Below are positions 34,381 to 43,022 of a stretch of 61,194 nt of DNA, one piece after another; position 1 is the first letter of the stretch, and each line of letters begins with the position of its first letter. The position numbers were made by a program, and so were the translations under genes. The stretch comes from Pseudomonas sp. Bc-h. Its GTDB lineage: Bacteria; Pseudomonadota; Gammaproteobacteria; Pseudomonadales; Pseudomonadaceae. The notes beneath the pieces are model-generated. The model was not told where the DNA came from. It saw only the letters and a list, made by a program, of their open reading frames with translations, and did not search any database. The stretch spans positions 1 to 61,194 of the forward strand of contig NZ_MUIN01000018.1 of NCBI RefSeq assembly GCF_002080045.1, in the 5' to 3' direction.

Positions 34381-34474
34381 CCTTGTGGGAGGGAGCTCGC
34401 GCGCGAAACAGACTCATGAGCGAAAAATCCGTTGCGCGTCAGCCATCGCTTTCGCGAGCAAGCTCCCTCCCACG
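34381..34474. repeat. Inverted extragenic repeat (GTGGGAGGGAGCT type)
   Basis: CTTGTGGGAGGGAGCTCGCG at 34382-34401 is answered by CGCGAGCAAGCTCCCTCCCA at 34453-34472. It is the same family as the copies at 56778-56988. It lies inside the importer operon, between the binding protein and the ATPase, and may lower expression of the downstream genes relative to the binding protein. Confidence 0.75.
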
Positions 34475-34547
34475 GTGAATGTGCATCGCTCAACGTCCGG
34501 GTGTTGCCTGTAAGCATGTTTTTATCGAATCGGGTTGAGAGGCGTCA

Positions 34548-35423
34548 GTGCACAAAATCTCCACATCAGGCTTGCACATGGAATACCAGGCTCAGGACGA
34601 GTCAGGCAAAAGCGAACGCGTAGAAGTGCTCAAAGACTTCGATCTGCAAGTGCGCGAAGGCGAATTTCTGTCGATTCTCGGGCCCTCCGGCTGTGGCAAG
34701 TCCACCTATCTGAACATCCTTGCCGGGCTTGCCAAGAAGACTGGCGGTACGCTGGAAATCGACGGCAAACCCTTGCAGGGCATCAACCGCAATCAAGGCG
34801 TGGTGTTCCAGGGCTACGCCTTGCTGCCGTGGCGCTCGGTGCTCGACAACATTGCCGTGGGCCTTGAGATACGCGGCGTCGGCAAGGCCGAGCGGCGCGA
34901 AAGGGCCCGCGAGTATCTGGACCTGGTGGGGCTCACCGGCTTTGCCTCGCGCTACCCCCACGAACTGTCGGGGGGCATGCGTCAGCGCGTGGCCATCGCC
35001 CGGGCGCTGGTCTACAAGCCCGATGTGCTGCTGATGGACGAGCCGTTCGCCGCCCTCGACGCACAAACCCGTGAAACCCTGCAGGACGAGCTGTTGCGCA
35101 TCTGGGACCTGCACAAGAAAACAATCGTGTTCATCACCCACAGCCTCGACGAAGCGATCTTTCTCTCCGACCGCGTCGCAGTCATGACTCCACGCCCCGG
35201 GCGCATCAAGGAGATCATCGACATCGATCTGCCCAGGCCGCGACTGCCGCAACTGCGCAACAGCCACGCCTTCGTACATCTACGCCAACGGGCGTGGGCA
35301 TCATTGCGCGAGGGCATGGGCGGTGCAGCTGCCGATGTCGCTGACGCTGACGCGCAAGAGGGCGCGCGCCATGAAAGCTGGCAGCAGATCGTTGGGCGCA
35401 GTGGCTATCGGGTTGGGGTATGA
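34548..35423 (+). CDS. ABC importer ATPase, SsuB/TauB type
   Basis: 291 residues from a GTG at 34548 behind GAGAGGC. It has Walker A GPSGCGKST, the Q-loop NQGVVFQGYALLPWRSV, signature LSGGMRQR, Walker B LLMDEPFAALD and the H-loop ITHSLDEA. This is the standard pattern of nitrate/sulfonate/taurine importers. About 40 residues beyond the usual end (after RQRAWASLREGM) are low-complexity and look like a spurious extension into the permease start. The stop overlaps the permease ATG (ATGA). Confidence 0.92.
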   Translation: MHKISTSGLHMEYQAQDESGKSERVEVLKDFDLQVREGEFLSILGPSGCGKSTYLNILAGLAKKTGGTLEIDGKPLQGINRNQGVVFQGYALLPWRSVLDNIAVGLEIRGVGKAERRERAREYLDLVGLTGFASRYPHELSGGMRQRVAIARALVYKPDVLLMDEPFAALDAQTRETLQDELLRIWDLHKKTIVFITHSLDEAIFLSDRVAVMTPRPGRIKEIIDIDLPRPRLPQLRNSHAFVHLRQRAWASLREGMGGAAADVADADAQEGARHESWQQIVGRSGYRVGV

Positions 35424-36205
35424 CCATGAGTTGGAAGAAAACATCACGCAAGGCACTCGACAGTTCGCTCGGCATCCTGATCTTTCTCGCGCTGTGGGAA
35501 GCGCTGCCGCGAATGGGCGTCGTCAACCCTGGCTATTTGAGCCCCCCGTCGCAGGTCGTGTTGGCCATCGCCGACATGGCGGGTAACGGCACGCTGATCA
35601 AGCACCTGCAAGCCAGCCTGATTCGCTCTCTCGCCGGGCTGGCGCTGGCCATCGTCACAGGTGTCAGCCTCGGCCTGTTGATGGGCTGGTTCGCTCGGCT
35701 CGAGCGCGTGCTCGATCCTCTGTTGCAGTTCTTCCGCCAGACTTCAGCGCTGGCCCTGTTCCCGGTATTCATTCTGTTTCTGGGGATCGGTGAGCTGTCC
35801 AAAGTGGCGATCATTTTCTGGGCGTCGTTCTGGCCGATCCTCTTGAGCACCATCAGTGGCGTCAAGCAGGTCGACAGCCTGTTGATCAACTCGGCGCTGT
35901 CGATGGGCGCCAACCGGCGCTTTCTGTTTCTCAAGATCGTCCTGCCGTCTGCCTCACCTTCGATCTTCACCGGTGTGCGGCTCGCGGGGGCTTATTGCAT
36001 CACGGCATTGGTGGCGGCTGAAATGATTGGCGCACACTCCGGGCTGGGTTTCCTGACCCTCAACTCGCAAGAGGTTTTTCAGATTCCCAGCATGTACGCC
36101 GGGATCCTGTTGCTGGCGGTGGTCGGCCTGCTGCTGAACTTCTTGCTGGCGTTGTTGGAGCGGCGTTTCACGCGCTGGCGCCGTGGTTTGAAACATGCGG
36201 GGTAG
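35420..36205 (+). CDS. ABC importer permease, SsuC/TauC type
   Basis: 261 residues with about six membrane helices and the family EAA loop (around INSALSMGANRRFLFLKIVLPSASPSI). The ATG at 35420 overlaps the ATPase stop; a second ATG at 35426 is equally plausible. It forms the membrane pore with the ATPase above. The 3' end overlaps the next gene by 11 bases. Confidence 0.92.
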   Translation: MTMSWKKTSRKALDSSLGILIFLALWEALPRMGVVNPGYLSPPSQVVLAIADMAGNGTLIKHLQASLIRSLAGLALAIVTGVSLGLLMGWFARLERVLDPLLQFFRQTSALALFPVFILFLGIGELSKVAIIFWASFWPILLSTISGVKQVDSLLINSALSMGANRRFLFLKIVLPSASPSIFTGVRLAGAYCITALVAAEMIGAHSGLGFLTLNSQEVFQIPSMYAGILLLAVVGLLLNFLLALLERRFTRWRRGLKHAG

Positions 36206-37061
36206 ATCGGGACCGGCGTTCACCGGTGGCTGGATTCGCTACGGGCTGGCCGCGCTGATTGGCTCCACCGCAGTGTGCGCGATCTGGCTGTTGCCCAGAC
36301 TCGATGGCGCCGAACAGAAACCAGGCCCGGTTCTGGCGCAGGCACGACAACAGCAGGTGTTACGGGTGGGTGTGCGCAGCTATCCGCGACCGACCTACAG
36401 CACCGAGGCGCTGGTGTCCGAACCGGATGAAATGGACGGCGAACTGGCGAGCGCGCTGGGGAGGTATCTGGGGGTGAAGGTGCAACTTAAGGCGATTCCT
36501 GCCCAGGACATCGCCGGCTTTTTGCGCAAGGGTGAAGTGGACGCAGTGATTGCTGGCAGCCTCGACATCCCCGGTTTCGAACGGCAACGGGTCAGCCTTG
36601 ACAATGTGCCCGCAGCGTATGGCCGGGGCGCACTGCTGAGCTTGCGTAATCTGCAGGTTGCGACGGCAAAGGGGCGCAGCGTCTGCGTGGCGCTGGGCAG
36701 CCCCTGGAGCCGCGAGCTGCAGGACCAAGGCGCGCAACTGCAGACCTACGCCTCCAGCATCCGTGCGGCGTCGGCGTTTCTGGCCGGTGACTGCCAGTTG
36801 CTGGCGGACGAACGCACGGTGCTGACCAGCCTGTTGCAAACCCCGGACTGGCGCTTCTACCGCATGCTGCCGCAAACCCTGGACGCCAGCAGCGACGCGC
36901 GGGTCTACCTCTCGCAACCTGACCCCAAGAGCCTGCGCCTGCTTCAGGCCGGGTTGCGTGACTGGCAGTCCGAAGGCGGGCAGGTCAAGGCCTGGGATCT
37001 GCACAGCAATGCGTTTCTGGTCGACAGCATGAAGATCAGTGACGGCCTGGTCTGCCACTGA
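36195..37061 (+). CDS. Second periplasmic substrate-binding protein of the importer operon
   Basis: 288 residues. A basic start and a membrane-spanning or signal segment (about 12-35, WIRYGLAALIGSTAVCAIW) precede a family-3 solute-binding fold: VLRVGVRSYPRPTYS, then DEMDGELASALGRYLGVKVQL and FLRKGEVDAVIAGSLD. It overlaps the permease by 11 bases. It is of a different binding-protein class from the first-gene protein at 33254, so this operon encodes two unrelated receptors for one permease, or this one senses rather than transports. No clear signal cleavage site, so it may stay membrane-anchored. Confidence 0.75.
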   Translation: MRGRSGPAFTGGWIRYGLAALIGSTAVCAIWLLPRLDGAEQKPGPVLAQARQQQVLRVGVRSYPRPTYSTEALVSEPDEMDGELASALGRYLGVKVQLKAIPAQDIAGFLRKGEVDAVIAGSLDIPGFERQRVSLDNVPAAYGRGALLSLRNLQVATAKGRSVCVALGSPWSRELQDQGAQLQTYASSIRAASAFLAGDCQLLADERTVLTSLLQTPDWRFYRMLPQTLDASSDARVYLSQPDPKSLRLLQAGLRDWQSEGGQVKAWDLHSNAFLVDSMKISDGLVCH

Positions 37062-37064
37062 GCC

Positions 37065-37571
37065 TCATGGCCGCTTGGGCAATACCCAGTCCTTCCTGAT
37101 GAAGTGACAGGTGTAGCCGTTCGGGATGCGTTCCAGATAATCCTGATGCTCCGGCTCAGCCTCCCAGAACGCGCCGGCCGGGCTGATTTCGGTGACCACC
37201 TTGCCGGGCCACAGGCCTGAAGCATCGACGTCTTTGACGGTGTCTTCGGCGACCCGTTTCTGTTCTTCGTCGAGGTAGAAAATCGCCGAACGATAGCTCA
37301 GGCCCAGGTCGTTGCCCTGGCGATTGGCGGTGGACGGGTCGTGGATCTGAAAGAAGAACTCGAGGATCTTGCGGTAGCTGATCACCTGAGGATCGAAGAC
37401 GATTTCGATGGCTTCGGCGTGGGTGCCGTGGTTGCGGTAGGTGGCGTTTTCGACGTCGCCACCGGAGTAGCCGACGCGGGTCGACAGCACGCCGGGGTAG
37501 CGGCGCAGCAGGTCCTGCATGCCCCAGAAGCAGCCGCCGGCGAGCAGGGCGGTTTCGGTTTGAGTGGTCAT
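37065..37571 (-). CDS. msrA: Peptide methionine sulfoxide reductase MsrA
   Basis: 168 residues with the catalytic motif GGCFWG (Cys14) near the start and the conserved GYSGGDVENATYRNHGTHAEA and FWEAEPEHQDYL stretches. It reduces the S-epimer of methionine sulfoxide in oxidised proteins, using thioredoxin. The cysteine in NGYTCHF near the C-terminus may be the resolving residue. AAGGA precedes the ATG. It is convergent with the importer operon and unrelated to it in transcription. Confidence 0.96.
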   Translation of the reverse strand: MTTQTETALLAGGCFWGMQDLLRRYPGVLSTRVGYSGGDVENATYRNHGTHAEAIEIVFDPQVISYRKILEFFFQIHDPSTANRQGNDLGLSYRSAIFYLDEEQKRVAEDTVKDVDASGLWPGKVVTEISPAGAFWEAEPEHQDYLERIPNGYTCHFIRKDWVLPKRP

Positions 37572-37707
37572 GGTTGATCCTTCCTGTTGCTCAGTGAGCG
37601 CTGGGTTTTCGATTCGTCAGCCAGTGTGCTCGTCTGCCGTGGATGGGTGCAAGCAGCAAAGCCGGTTGCTACCCTGTGCGCGCCTTCAACCACGGAGCGC
37701 TCAGCCC

Positions 37708-38595
37708 ATGAGCATCAACCAGCAGATTCGTGACCTTGCGTACTTCATGAAAATCGCCGAGCTGGGTCATCTGGGGCGCGCATCCGAAGTCCTGCATATT
37801 TCGCAGTCGGCGTTATCCAAATGCATCGACCGGCTGGAAGAAGCCTATGGCGCCGAGCTGTTCGAACGGGCAGGGCGCGGCATCCGTCTGACCAGTGCCG
37901 GGCAACTGCTCTGCGAGCGCTCACAGCAGGTGGCGAGCGTGCTGGATGAAACGCAACGGCAGACATCGTCCATGGGCAAGGGCCTGGCCGGGGTCATTCG
38001 TATCGGCGCTGCCGCCACGACTGCCGAGTTCATGCTGCCCAAGGCCTGCCGCGTGCTCCAGGAACAGGCGCCGGCGGTGTTGCTGGAAATGCAGATCGGC
38101 ATGAACGATGTGCTGCATGATTCGTTGCGCAAGGGGGCGCTGGACATTGTCGTCGGCCCGCTCGGCACCCGGGATGAAGAGCTGACGGAACTGCCGATCA
38201 TGGACGACGAAGTGGTGGTTGCGGCCAGCGCCGATCACCCTTTGGCCGGGCAGCAAGTGCCAATGCAGGCGCTGAGCGACTACCGCTGGATTCTTTCCCC
38301 GCCCTCTGTGGCCACGCGGCAATGGCTGGAGGCTGCGTTCATGAAACAAGGCCTGCCGCCACCGGATGTAGCGATCGTTTCCAGCTCCCAGGCGTCGATG
38401 CGCAACCTGATTGTCGAGACCGGGTTGTTGAGCTTCGTGTCGCGACGCAATCTGGCCAACAGCGCCGGGCTGGTGGAAGTGCCCAACCCGGCCACCACCA
38501 TGCCCCGACGTTTCGGCATCGTGCGCCGTGCAGACGCGTACCTGTCGCCAGCGACCCGGCGTTTCATCGAGATTCTCCAGCAGCAGGAAAACTGA
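37708..38595 (+). CDS. LysR-type transcriptional regulator
   Basis: 295 residues from the ATG at 37708 (GGAGCG upstream); the longer frame to 37564 is out of family. The winged helix-turn-helix is at about 5-65 (GHLGRASEVLHISQSALSKCIDRLEE). The effector domain then runs to the end (IRIGAAATTAEFMLPKACRVL). It reads in the same direction as the hydroxyacid dehydrogenase, RraA and citrate-type transporter genes and is the likely local regulator for them, although a repeat and a gene remnant lie between. Confidence 0.92.
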   Translation: MSINQQIRDLAYFMKIAELGHLGRASEVLHISQSALSKCIDRLEEAYGAELFERAGRGIRLTSAGQLLCERSQQVASVLDETQRQTSSMGKGLAGVIRIGAAATTAEFMLPKACRVLQEQAPAVLLEMQIGMNDVLHDSLRKGALDIVVGPLGTRDEELTELPIMDDEVVVAASADHPLAGQQVPMQALSDYRWILSPPSVATRQWLEAAFMKQGLPPPDVAIVSSSQASMRNLIVETGLLSFVSRRNLANSAGLVEVPNPATTMPRRFGIVRRADAYLSPATRRFIEILQQQEN

Positions 38596-38632
38596 CCGCC
38601 TGGCGATGGTTTGCAGCACACCTCGGTTCCAT

Positions 38633-38735
38633 GATCGTTCCCACGCTCCGCGTGGGAATGCCGGAAAGGACGCTCCGCGCCCCCGTGACGCGGATCTTCA
38701 CACGCTGCGTTACCACGCAGAGCGTGGGAACGATC
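38633..38735. repeat. Inverted extragenic repeat (CGTTCCCACGC type)
   Basis: GATCGTTCCCACGCTCCGCG at 38633-38652 is mirrored by CGCAGAGCGTGGGAACGATC at 38716-38735, with a further CACGC-rich arm inside. It lies just downstream of the LysR gene. Such elements are common between Pseudomonas fluorescens genes and may act as transcript ends. Confidence 0.75.
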
Positions 38736-38874
38736 AAAAAGCGGGAGGTAGATTCATTCCTCACAGGAATCATTCCTTGAATATTCGCCAATAGATTCAA
38801 ACGATCAGCAACGTGATACTGGCGGCGCACCCCGACATCCAGGGGCAAAACAATAATAAGCCGGAGATCACTCC

Positions 38875-39114
38875 ATGAAATTGTCTGCTGCGCCGTTGCT
38901 GTTCCTCGCCCTGCAAGCCCCGCTGTTTGCCCATGCCGCTGACGTACTGCCGCCACAATTGCCGACCGCTGAAGACAGCCGTCTGCTCCCCGTCGCCACC
39001 TCACCGCATATCTGGAATGGCGTCACCGTTGCCCCGGACGGCCGCACCTTCGTCTCCCTGACTCAATCCGAAGGCCCGGGCATGGCCAAACCGTCGCCTA
39101 TCGACCATTCCTGA
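38875..39114 (+). pseudogene. Remnant of a major-royal-jelly/yellow-related secreted protein
   Basis: 79 residues: a clean signal peptide (MKLSAAPLLFLALQAPLFAHA), then LLPVATSPHIWNGVTVAPDGRTFVSL. The latter resembles the start of secreted beta-propeller proteins of the royal-jelly/SMP-30-like class, which run to about 350-400 residues. Here the frame stops soon after the first blade. GGAG before the ATG is intact. I read it as the 5' stump left by a deletion, with the following gene beginning 66 bases later. An independent short secreted peptide cannot be excluded. Confidence 0.6.
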
Positions 39115-39180
39115 ATCGGGGTGCAGGCCCCGGCGTTGCATGCCGGGGTCTGAGCACCTCCACAGCTGAAGGCTTGTCCC

Positions 39181-40155
39181 ATGCCCCATACCATTCTCGT
39201 CACTGCGCCGAAACTTGCGAGCGCGGGTCTCGATCTGCTGAACGCCGAAGACTGCCGGGTGTTGTTCGTCGGCCCCGAACAAGGCGCTGAAGACATCGAA
39301 CGGATCATGGCCAGTGAGCCGGTCGACGCGGTGATTTCCCGCACGCTGGATTTGACTGCCAAAGCGATCCAGTCCTGCCCGACCCTGAAAGTCATTTCCA
39401 AGCACGGCGTTGGCGTCAGCAATATCGACGTCCAAGCGGCCAGCGGGCGGGGCATCCCGTTGTATGTCACGCCGGGCGCCAATGCGCAGTCTGTGACCGA
39501 AATGACCCTGGCGCTGATGTTCGCCGCGGCTCGCCGCGTGAGCTGGATGGACCGCGAAATCCGCAGCGGGCGCTGGTCCCGCGCCCAGGACGGTCTGGAG
39601 TTGAGCGGCCGCACGCTGGGTCTGGTGGGTTTTGGTCAGGTGGCACGGCGAGTATCGGTCGCCTGCCAGGCCATCGGCATGCAGGTGCTGGTATTCGACC
39701 CGCTGTTGCCCGAAGGCAGCGACCTGCAGGGTGCCGAGCGCGTCGACTCGCTGGACGCGCTGCTGCCGCGCAGTCAGGTGCTCAGCCTGCATGTGCCGCT
39801 GACCGCGAAAACCCGTGGCTTCATCGGCGCCGAGCAACTGGCGCTGCTGCCCAAGGACGCACTGCTGATCAACACCGCACGGGGCGAAGTGGTCGATGAG
39901 CCCGCTTTGATTGCCGCGCTGCGGGAAGGTCGGCTGTATGCCGCGGGGCTCGACACCATGGCGGTCGAACCGCTGCCGGCCGACAGCCAACTGGCGCAGC
40001 TGGACAACGTCGTTCTGACCCCTCACGTCGGCGGCTCGACCCCGGCCGCACTGGCCGCCATGGCCGCCGGTGCGGCGCGCAATGTACTGGGCTTTCTCAA
40101 CGGCAATCCGGTCGCCGTCAGCGCCTGCGTCAATCCCGTTGTTTTCGATAAATGA
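39181..40155 (+). CDS. D-isomer-specific 2-hydroxyacid dehydrogenase
   Basis: 324 residues of the phosphoglycerate-dehydrogenase-like family. It shows SKHGVGVSNIDV, the NAD-binding turn LGLVGFGQVARRV (about 140), the catalytic arginine in LINTARGEVVDEPAL, the glutamate in DTMAVEPLP, and the catalytic histidine in LTPHVGGSTPAAL. It interconverts a 2-hydroxyacid and its 2-oxoacid with NAD(P). Followed by an RraA-like aldolase and a citrate-type transporter, it probably works in catabolism of a hydroxylated di- or tricarboxylic acid (inference). Confidence 0.92.
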   Translation: MPHTILVTAPKLASAGLDLLNAEDCRVLFVGPEQGAEDIERIMASEPVDAVISRTLDLTAKAIQSCPTLKVISKHGVGVSNIDVQAASGRGIPLYVTPGANAQSVTEMTLALMFAAARRVSWMDREIRSGRWSRAQDGLELSGRTLGLVGFGQVARRVSVACQAIGMQVLVFDPLLPEGSDLQGAERVDSLDALLPRSQVLSLHVPLTAKTRGFIGAEQLALLPKDALLINTARGEVVDEPALIAALREGRLYAAGLDTMAVEPLPADSQLAQLDNVVLTPHVGGSTPAALAAMAAGAARNVLGFLNGNPVAVSACVNPVVFDK

Positions 40156-40168
40156 TCAGGAGTTTTCC

Positions 40169-40861
40169 ATGAGCAGCACACAGAACTGGCCTGCGGGCTA
40201 TCGCATCAATCCTCGTGTCGAAAGCGTTTCTGCCGAACTGATCGAAGCCTTTCGCGCCATCCCCGTAGCTGTGGCCGGCGATTGCATGGGCCGCAGCATC
40301 GGCGCCCGTGGCCTGAAGATCTATCACGGTGATCTTTCACTGAAATTGTGCGGCCCGGCGTTTACCATCCGCGTCCGTCCGGGCGACAACCTGATGGTGC
40401 ACAAGGCCCTGATGATGGTTGAGCCTGGCGATGTGCTGGTGATCGACGGCGGCGGCGACGTCAGCCAGGCGGTGATCGGTGGGCTGGTGAGAACCACGGC
40501 GCTGCGCGTGAAGCTGGGCGGCATCGTCATCGACGGCGCGGTTCGTGATCTGGAAGAACTGGCCGAAGGCATCGTACCGGTGTTCGCCGCAGGCCACACC
40601 CATCGCGGCCCAAGCAAGGACGGCCCGGGCGAGATCAACGTGCCGGTGGCCTGCGCAGGCCTGTGCGTGTTGCCTGGCGACCTGGTGCTGGGTGACGCCG
40701 ACGGCGTGATCGCGATTCCCGCCGTCGACGTTGAGGCGTTGCTGCCCAAGACCCTCGCGCACCTGGAGCGAGAGGCCGGGATTCGCGAGACCAACGAGAA
40801 AGGCACTGCAGATCCGGAACGCTTCAACGCGTTGCTGCGGGCCAAGGGTTTGCCTGTCTGA
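40169..40861 (+). CDS. RraA-like/4-hydroxy-4-methyl-2-oxoglutarate aldolase family protein
   Basis: 230 residues from the ATG at 40169, preceded by CAGGAG. It has the family core GPAFTIRVRPGDNLMVHKAL, VLVIDGGGDVSQAVIGGLV and GGIVIDGAVRDLEEL; the R-D pair of the last motif binds metal and substrate in the aldolases. Members are class II pyruvate aldolases/oxaloacetate decarboxylases or, less often, regulators of RNase E. Its position between a hydroxyacid dehydrogenase and a dicarboxylate/citrate transporter favours the enzyme. Confidence 0.88.
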   Translation: MSSTQNWPAGYRINPRVESVSAELIEAFRAIPVAVAGDCMGRSIGARGLKIYHGDLSLKLCGPAFTIRVRPGDNLMVHKALMMVEPGDVLVIDGGGDVSQAVIGGLVRTTALRVKLGGIVIDGAVRDLEELAEGIVPVFAAGHTHRGPSKDGPGEINVPVACAGLCVLPGDLVLGDADGVIAIPAVDVEALLPKTLAHLEREAGIRETNEKGTADPERFNALLRAKGLPV

Positions 40862-40876
40862 CCCCCGTGATGAAAC

Positions 40877-40902
40877 GCGCCCGGTCGTTTCGGATCGGGC
40901 GC
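40877..40902 (+). terminator. Hairpin between the aldolase and transporter genes
   Basis: GCGCCCG and CGGGCGC form a seven-base stem with a 12-base loop, 16 bases after the RraA-like stop codon. No T run follows, so it is more likely to attenuate or to stabilise the upstream transcript. Confidence 0.35.
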
Positions 40903-40938
40903 AGCAAGCCTGTACAACTATAAAAAACAGGATTCGCC

Positions 40939-42225
40939 ATGCTGATGCTCCTTAGCTTCCTGATGTTGGCCTGCTTCATCTACTTTCTGATGAGCAAGCG
41001 TTTGTCAGCCCTGACCGCGCTGATACTGATTCCCACGGCGTTTGCCCTGATCGGCGGTTTTCAGGCCGACTTGGGCAAATACGTGATCGATGGCCTGAAG
41101 ATGGTCGCGCCCAACGGCGTGCTGATGATTTTCGCCATGCTGTACTTCCTGACGATGACCGAAGCGGGGATGTTCGACCCGCTGGTGAGCAAGATCGTCA
41201 AAGCCGTGCGCGGCGACCCGGTGAAGATCTTCGTCGGCACCGTGCTGCTGGCGTTCATCGTCGCGCTGGACGGCGACGGCGCGACCATCTACATGATCGT
41301 GCTCTCGGCGTTCTTGCCAATCTACAAGCGCCTGGGCCTGTCGCTGCCGATGGTCTGCTGCCTGCTGCTGCAAGTGGCGGGGCTGGGCAACATGGTGCCG
41401 TAGGGCGGGCCGACGGCACGCGCCGCGACAGCCATGCATGTGGATGTCGGGCAGATGTTCGTGCCGATGCTGCCGGCGATGATCGCCTGCGTGATCTGGA
41501 CCTTCGTGCTGGCCTGGCTGTTCGGTCGCCGTGAGCGCGCGCGCCTTGGCGGCACCATCGACCTCAACGGCGACTTCGCCGAGCACAAGGAGCATCGCGG
41601 CGATGGCTGGCGGTTCTACTTCAACTGCTTGCTCACCGGGCTGTTGATTCTCGGCCTGTGCCTGGAGCTGTTCCCGCTGAGCTATATGTTCATGGTCGCA
41701 GCCTGTCTGGCGCTGGTGGTGAACTTCCCGTCGCTCAAGGACCAACAGGAACAACTGGCCCTGCATGCGCCGCCGATTCTCGCGGTGTCGAGTCTGATTT
41801 TCGCTGCGGGGGTGTTCACCGGCGTGTTGTCCGGCACTGGCATGGCGAATGCGGTGGCAACCGGCCTGTTGCAGGGGATCCCTGCCAGCTTCGGCCCTTA
41901 CATGGCGGTGATCACGGCGCTGTTGAGCATTCCGGTCACCTGGCTGGTGTCCAACGACGTCTTCTATTTCGGGATTCTGCCGATCCTCGCCGAGACCGCG
42001 CAGCATCACGGCATCACCGCTGTGGAAATGGCTCGCGCTTCGCTGATCGGGCAACCTGTGCATATTCTCAGCCCGTTGGTGGCCTCGACCTATCTGGTGG
42101 TGAGCATGCTCAAGCTTGATTACGCCGAGAACCAGCGCTTTACCATGAAGTGGTCGGTGATCAACTGCTTTATTCTGCTGGCGGTTTCGTTGCTGACCGG
42201 TATTTTCCCTTTGTTCGTTCGATAA
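40939..42225 (+). pseudogene. CitMHS-family citrate/H+ symporter interrupted by an amber codon
   Basis: The frame from 40939 to 42225 would give 428 residues of a CitMHS-family transporter with about 12 helices, including FVGTVLLAFIVALDGDGATIY in the first part. It is cut by TAG at 41401-41403. The stop falls in the family motif NMVPWGGPTARAA: here NMVP-stop-GGPTARAA, so a single G-to-A change turned tryptophan (TGG) into stop. The frame resumes without shift and the downstream part is intact to a normal C-terminus. The first part is 154 residues. Either a recent nonsense mutation, a sequencing error, or suppressible readthrough. If truncated, uptake for this catabolic operon would be lost. 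Confidence 0.88.
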
Positions 42226-42234
42226 GGTTCCCAC

Positions 42235-42936
42235 ATGGCCTGGCTGTCTGACCCTCTGCTGTGGAGCGCTCTGGCGCAAATCATCGTCATCGATTTGCTG
42301 CTGGGCGGCGACAATGCCGTGGTGATCGCCATGGCCTGTCGGCGGCTGCCCCGCGAGTTGCAGACCAAAGCCATCTATGGCGGCATGCTGGGCGCCATCG
42401 TGCTGCGGATCGTTCTGTTGTTCTGCGCGGTGCACCTGTTGGCGCTGCCGTTTCTGAAATTGGTGGGTGGGCTGCTGCTGGTGTGGATCGGCATCAAGCT
42501 GGTGGCCCATCAGGATGAAGATGATGCGCCCATCGATGGCGGCACGCGGTTATGGACGGCGATCCGCACGATTGTCGTGGCCGATGTGGTGATGTCGCTG
42601 GATAACGTTCTGGCCGTGGCGGCGGCGGGTGACGGCAATGTGTATCTGGTGGCGGCGGGGGTGCTGATCAGCATTCCCGTCATCGTGCTGGGCAGTCGCC
42701 TGGTGTTGGCGGCCCTGGAGCGCTTCGCGTGGCTGGTCACCGCCGGTGGCGCGCTGATTGGCTGGATCGCCGGGGGCATGGCCATAGGCGACCCGGTGCT
42801 GCAAGGGTACTTGCCGCACGTGAGCTCGGTGCACTGGGTCGCCAGCGCGGCAACGGCGGCACTGGTCCTGTTGTCGGGGCTGTGGCTGGCAAGAAGCGCA
42901 CGACGCGAAAGCGGCGAGCGTCAATCTCAGGCTTGA
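42235..42936 (+). CDS. TerC-family integral membrane protein (YjbE type)
   Basis: 233 residues with about seven membrane helices. It has the TerC signatures IDLLLGGDNAVVIAMA (first helix, acidic residues in the membrane) and VVADVVMSLDNVLAVAAA (central helix). The family is implicated in manganese or other metal export, but the role of this subgroup is poorly defined. It starts 9 bases after the transporter frame ends, so it shares a transcript with it. Confidence 0.9.
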   Translation: MAWLSDPLLWSALAQIIVIDLLLGGDNAVVIAMACRRLPRELQTKAIYGGMLGAIVLRIVLLFCAVHLLALPFLKLVGGLLLVWIGIKLVAHQDEDDAPIDGGTRLWTAIRTIVVADVVMSLDNVLAVAAAGDGNVYLVAAGVLISIPVIVLGSRLVLAALERFAWLVTAGGALIGWIAGGMAIGDPVLQGYLPHVSSVHWVASAATAALVLLSGLWLARSARRESGERQSQA

Positions 42937-43022
42937 GCGCAGGTCCGTTCAAACAGACCGAACTCCTGCCTGCGGCGCGCAGTCTTCTCTTGAGAATGAT
43001 CAATCGCGCCCAAGGACCCTTC

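Noticed and set aside
38601..38614. TGGCGATGGTTTGC after the LysR gene
   Set aside because: Looks like sigma-54 but the GG-to-GC spacing is one base short, which sigma-54 does not tolerate well, and it points into a repeat and a gene remnant.
41005..42510. 501-codon minus-strand frame across the citrate-type transporter and TerC genes
   Set aside because: Gln/His/Arg-rich antisense translation without any motif, and it spans two clear plus-strand genes.
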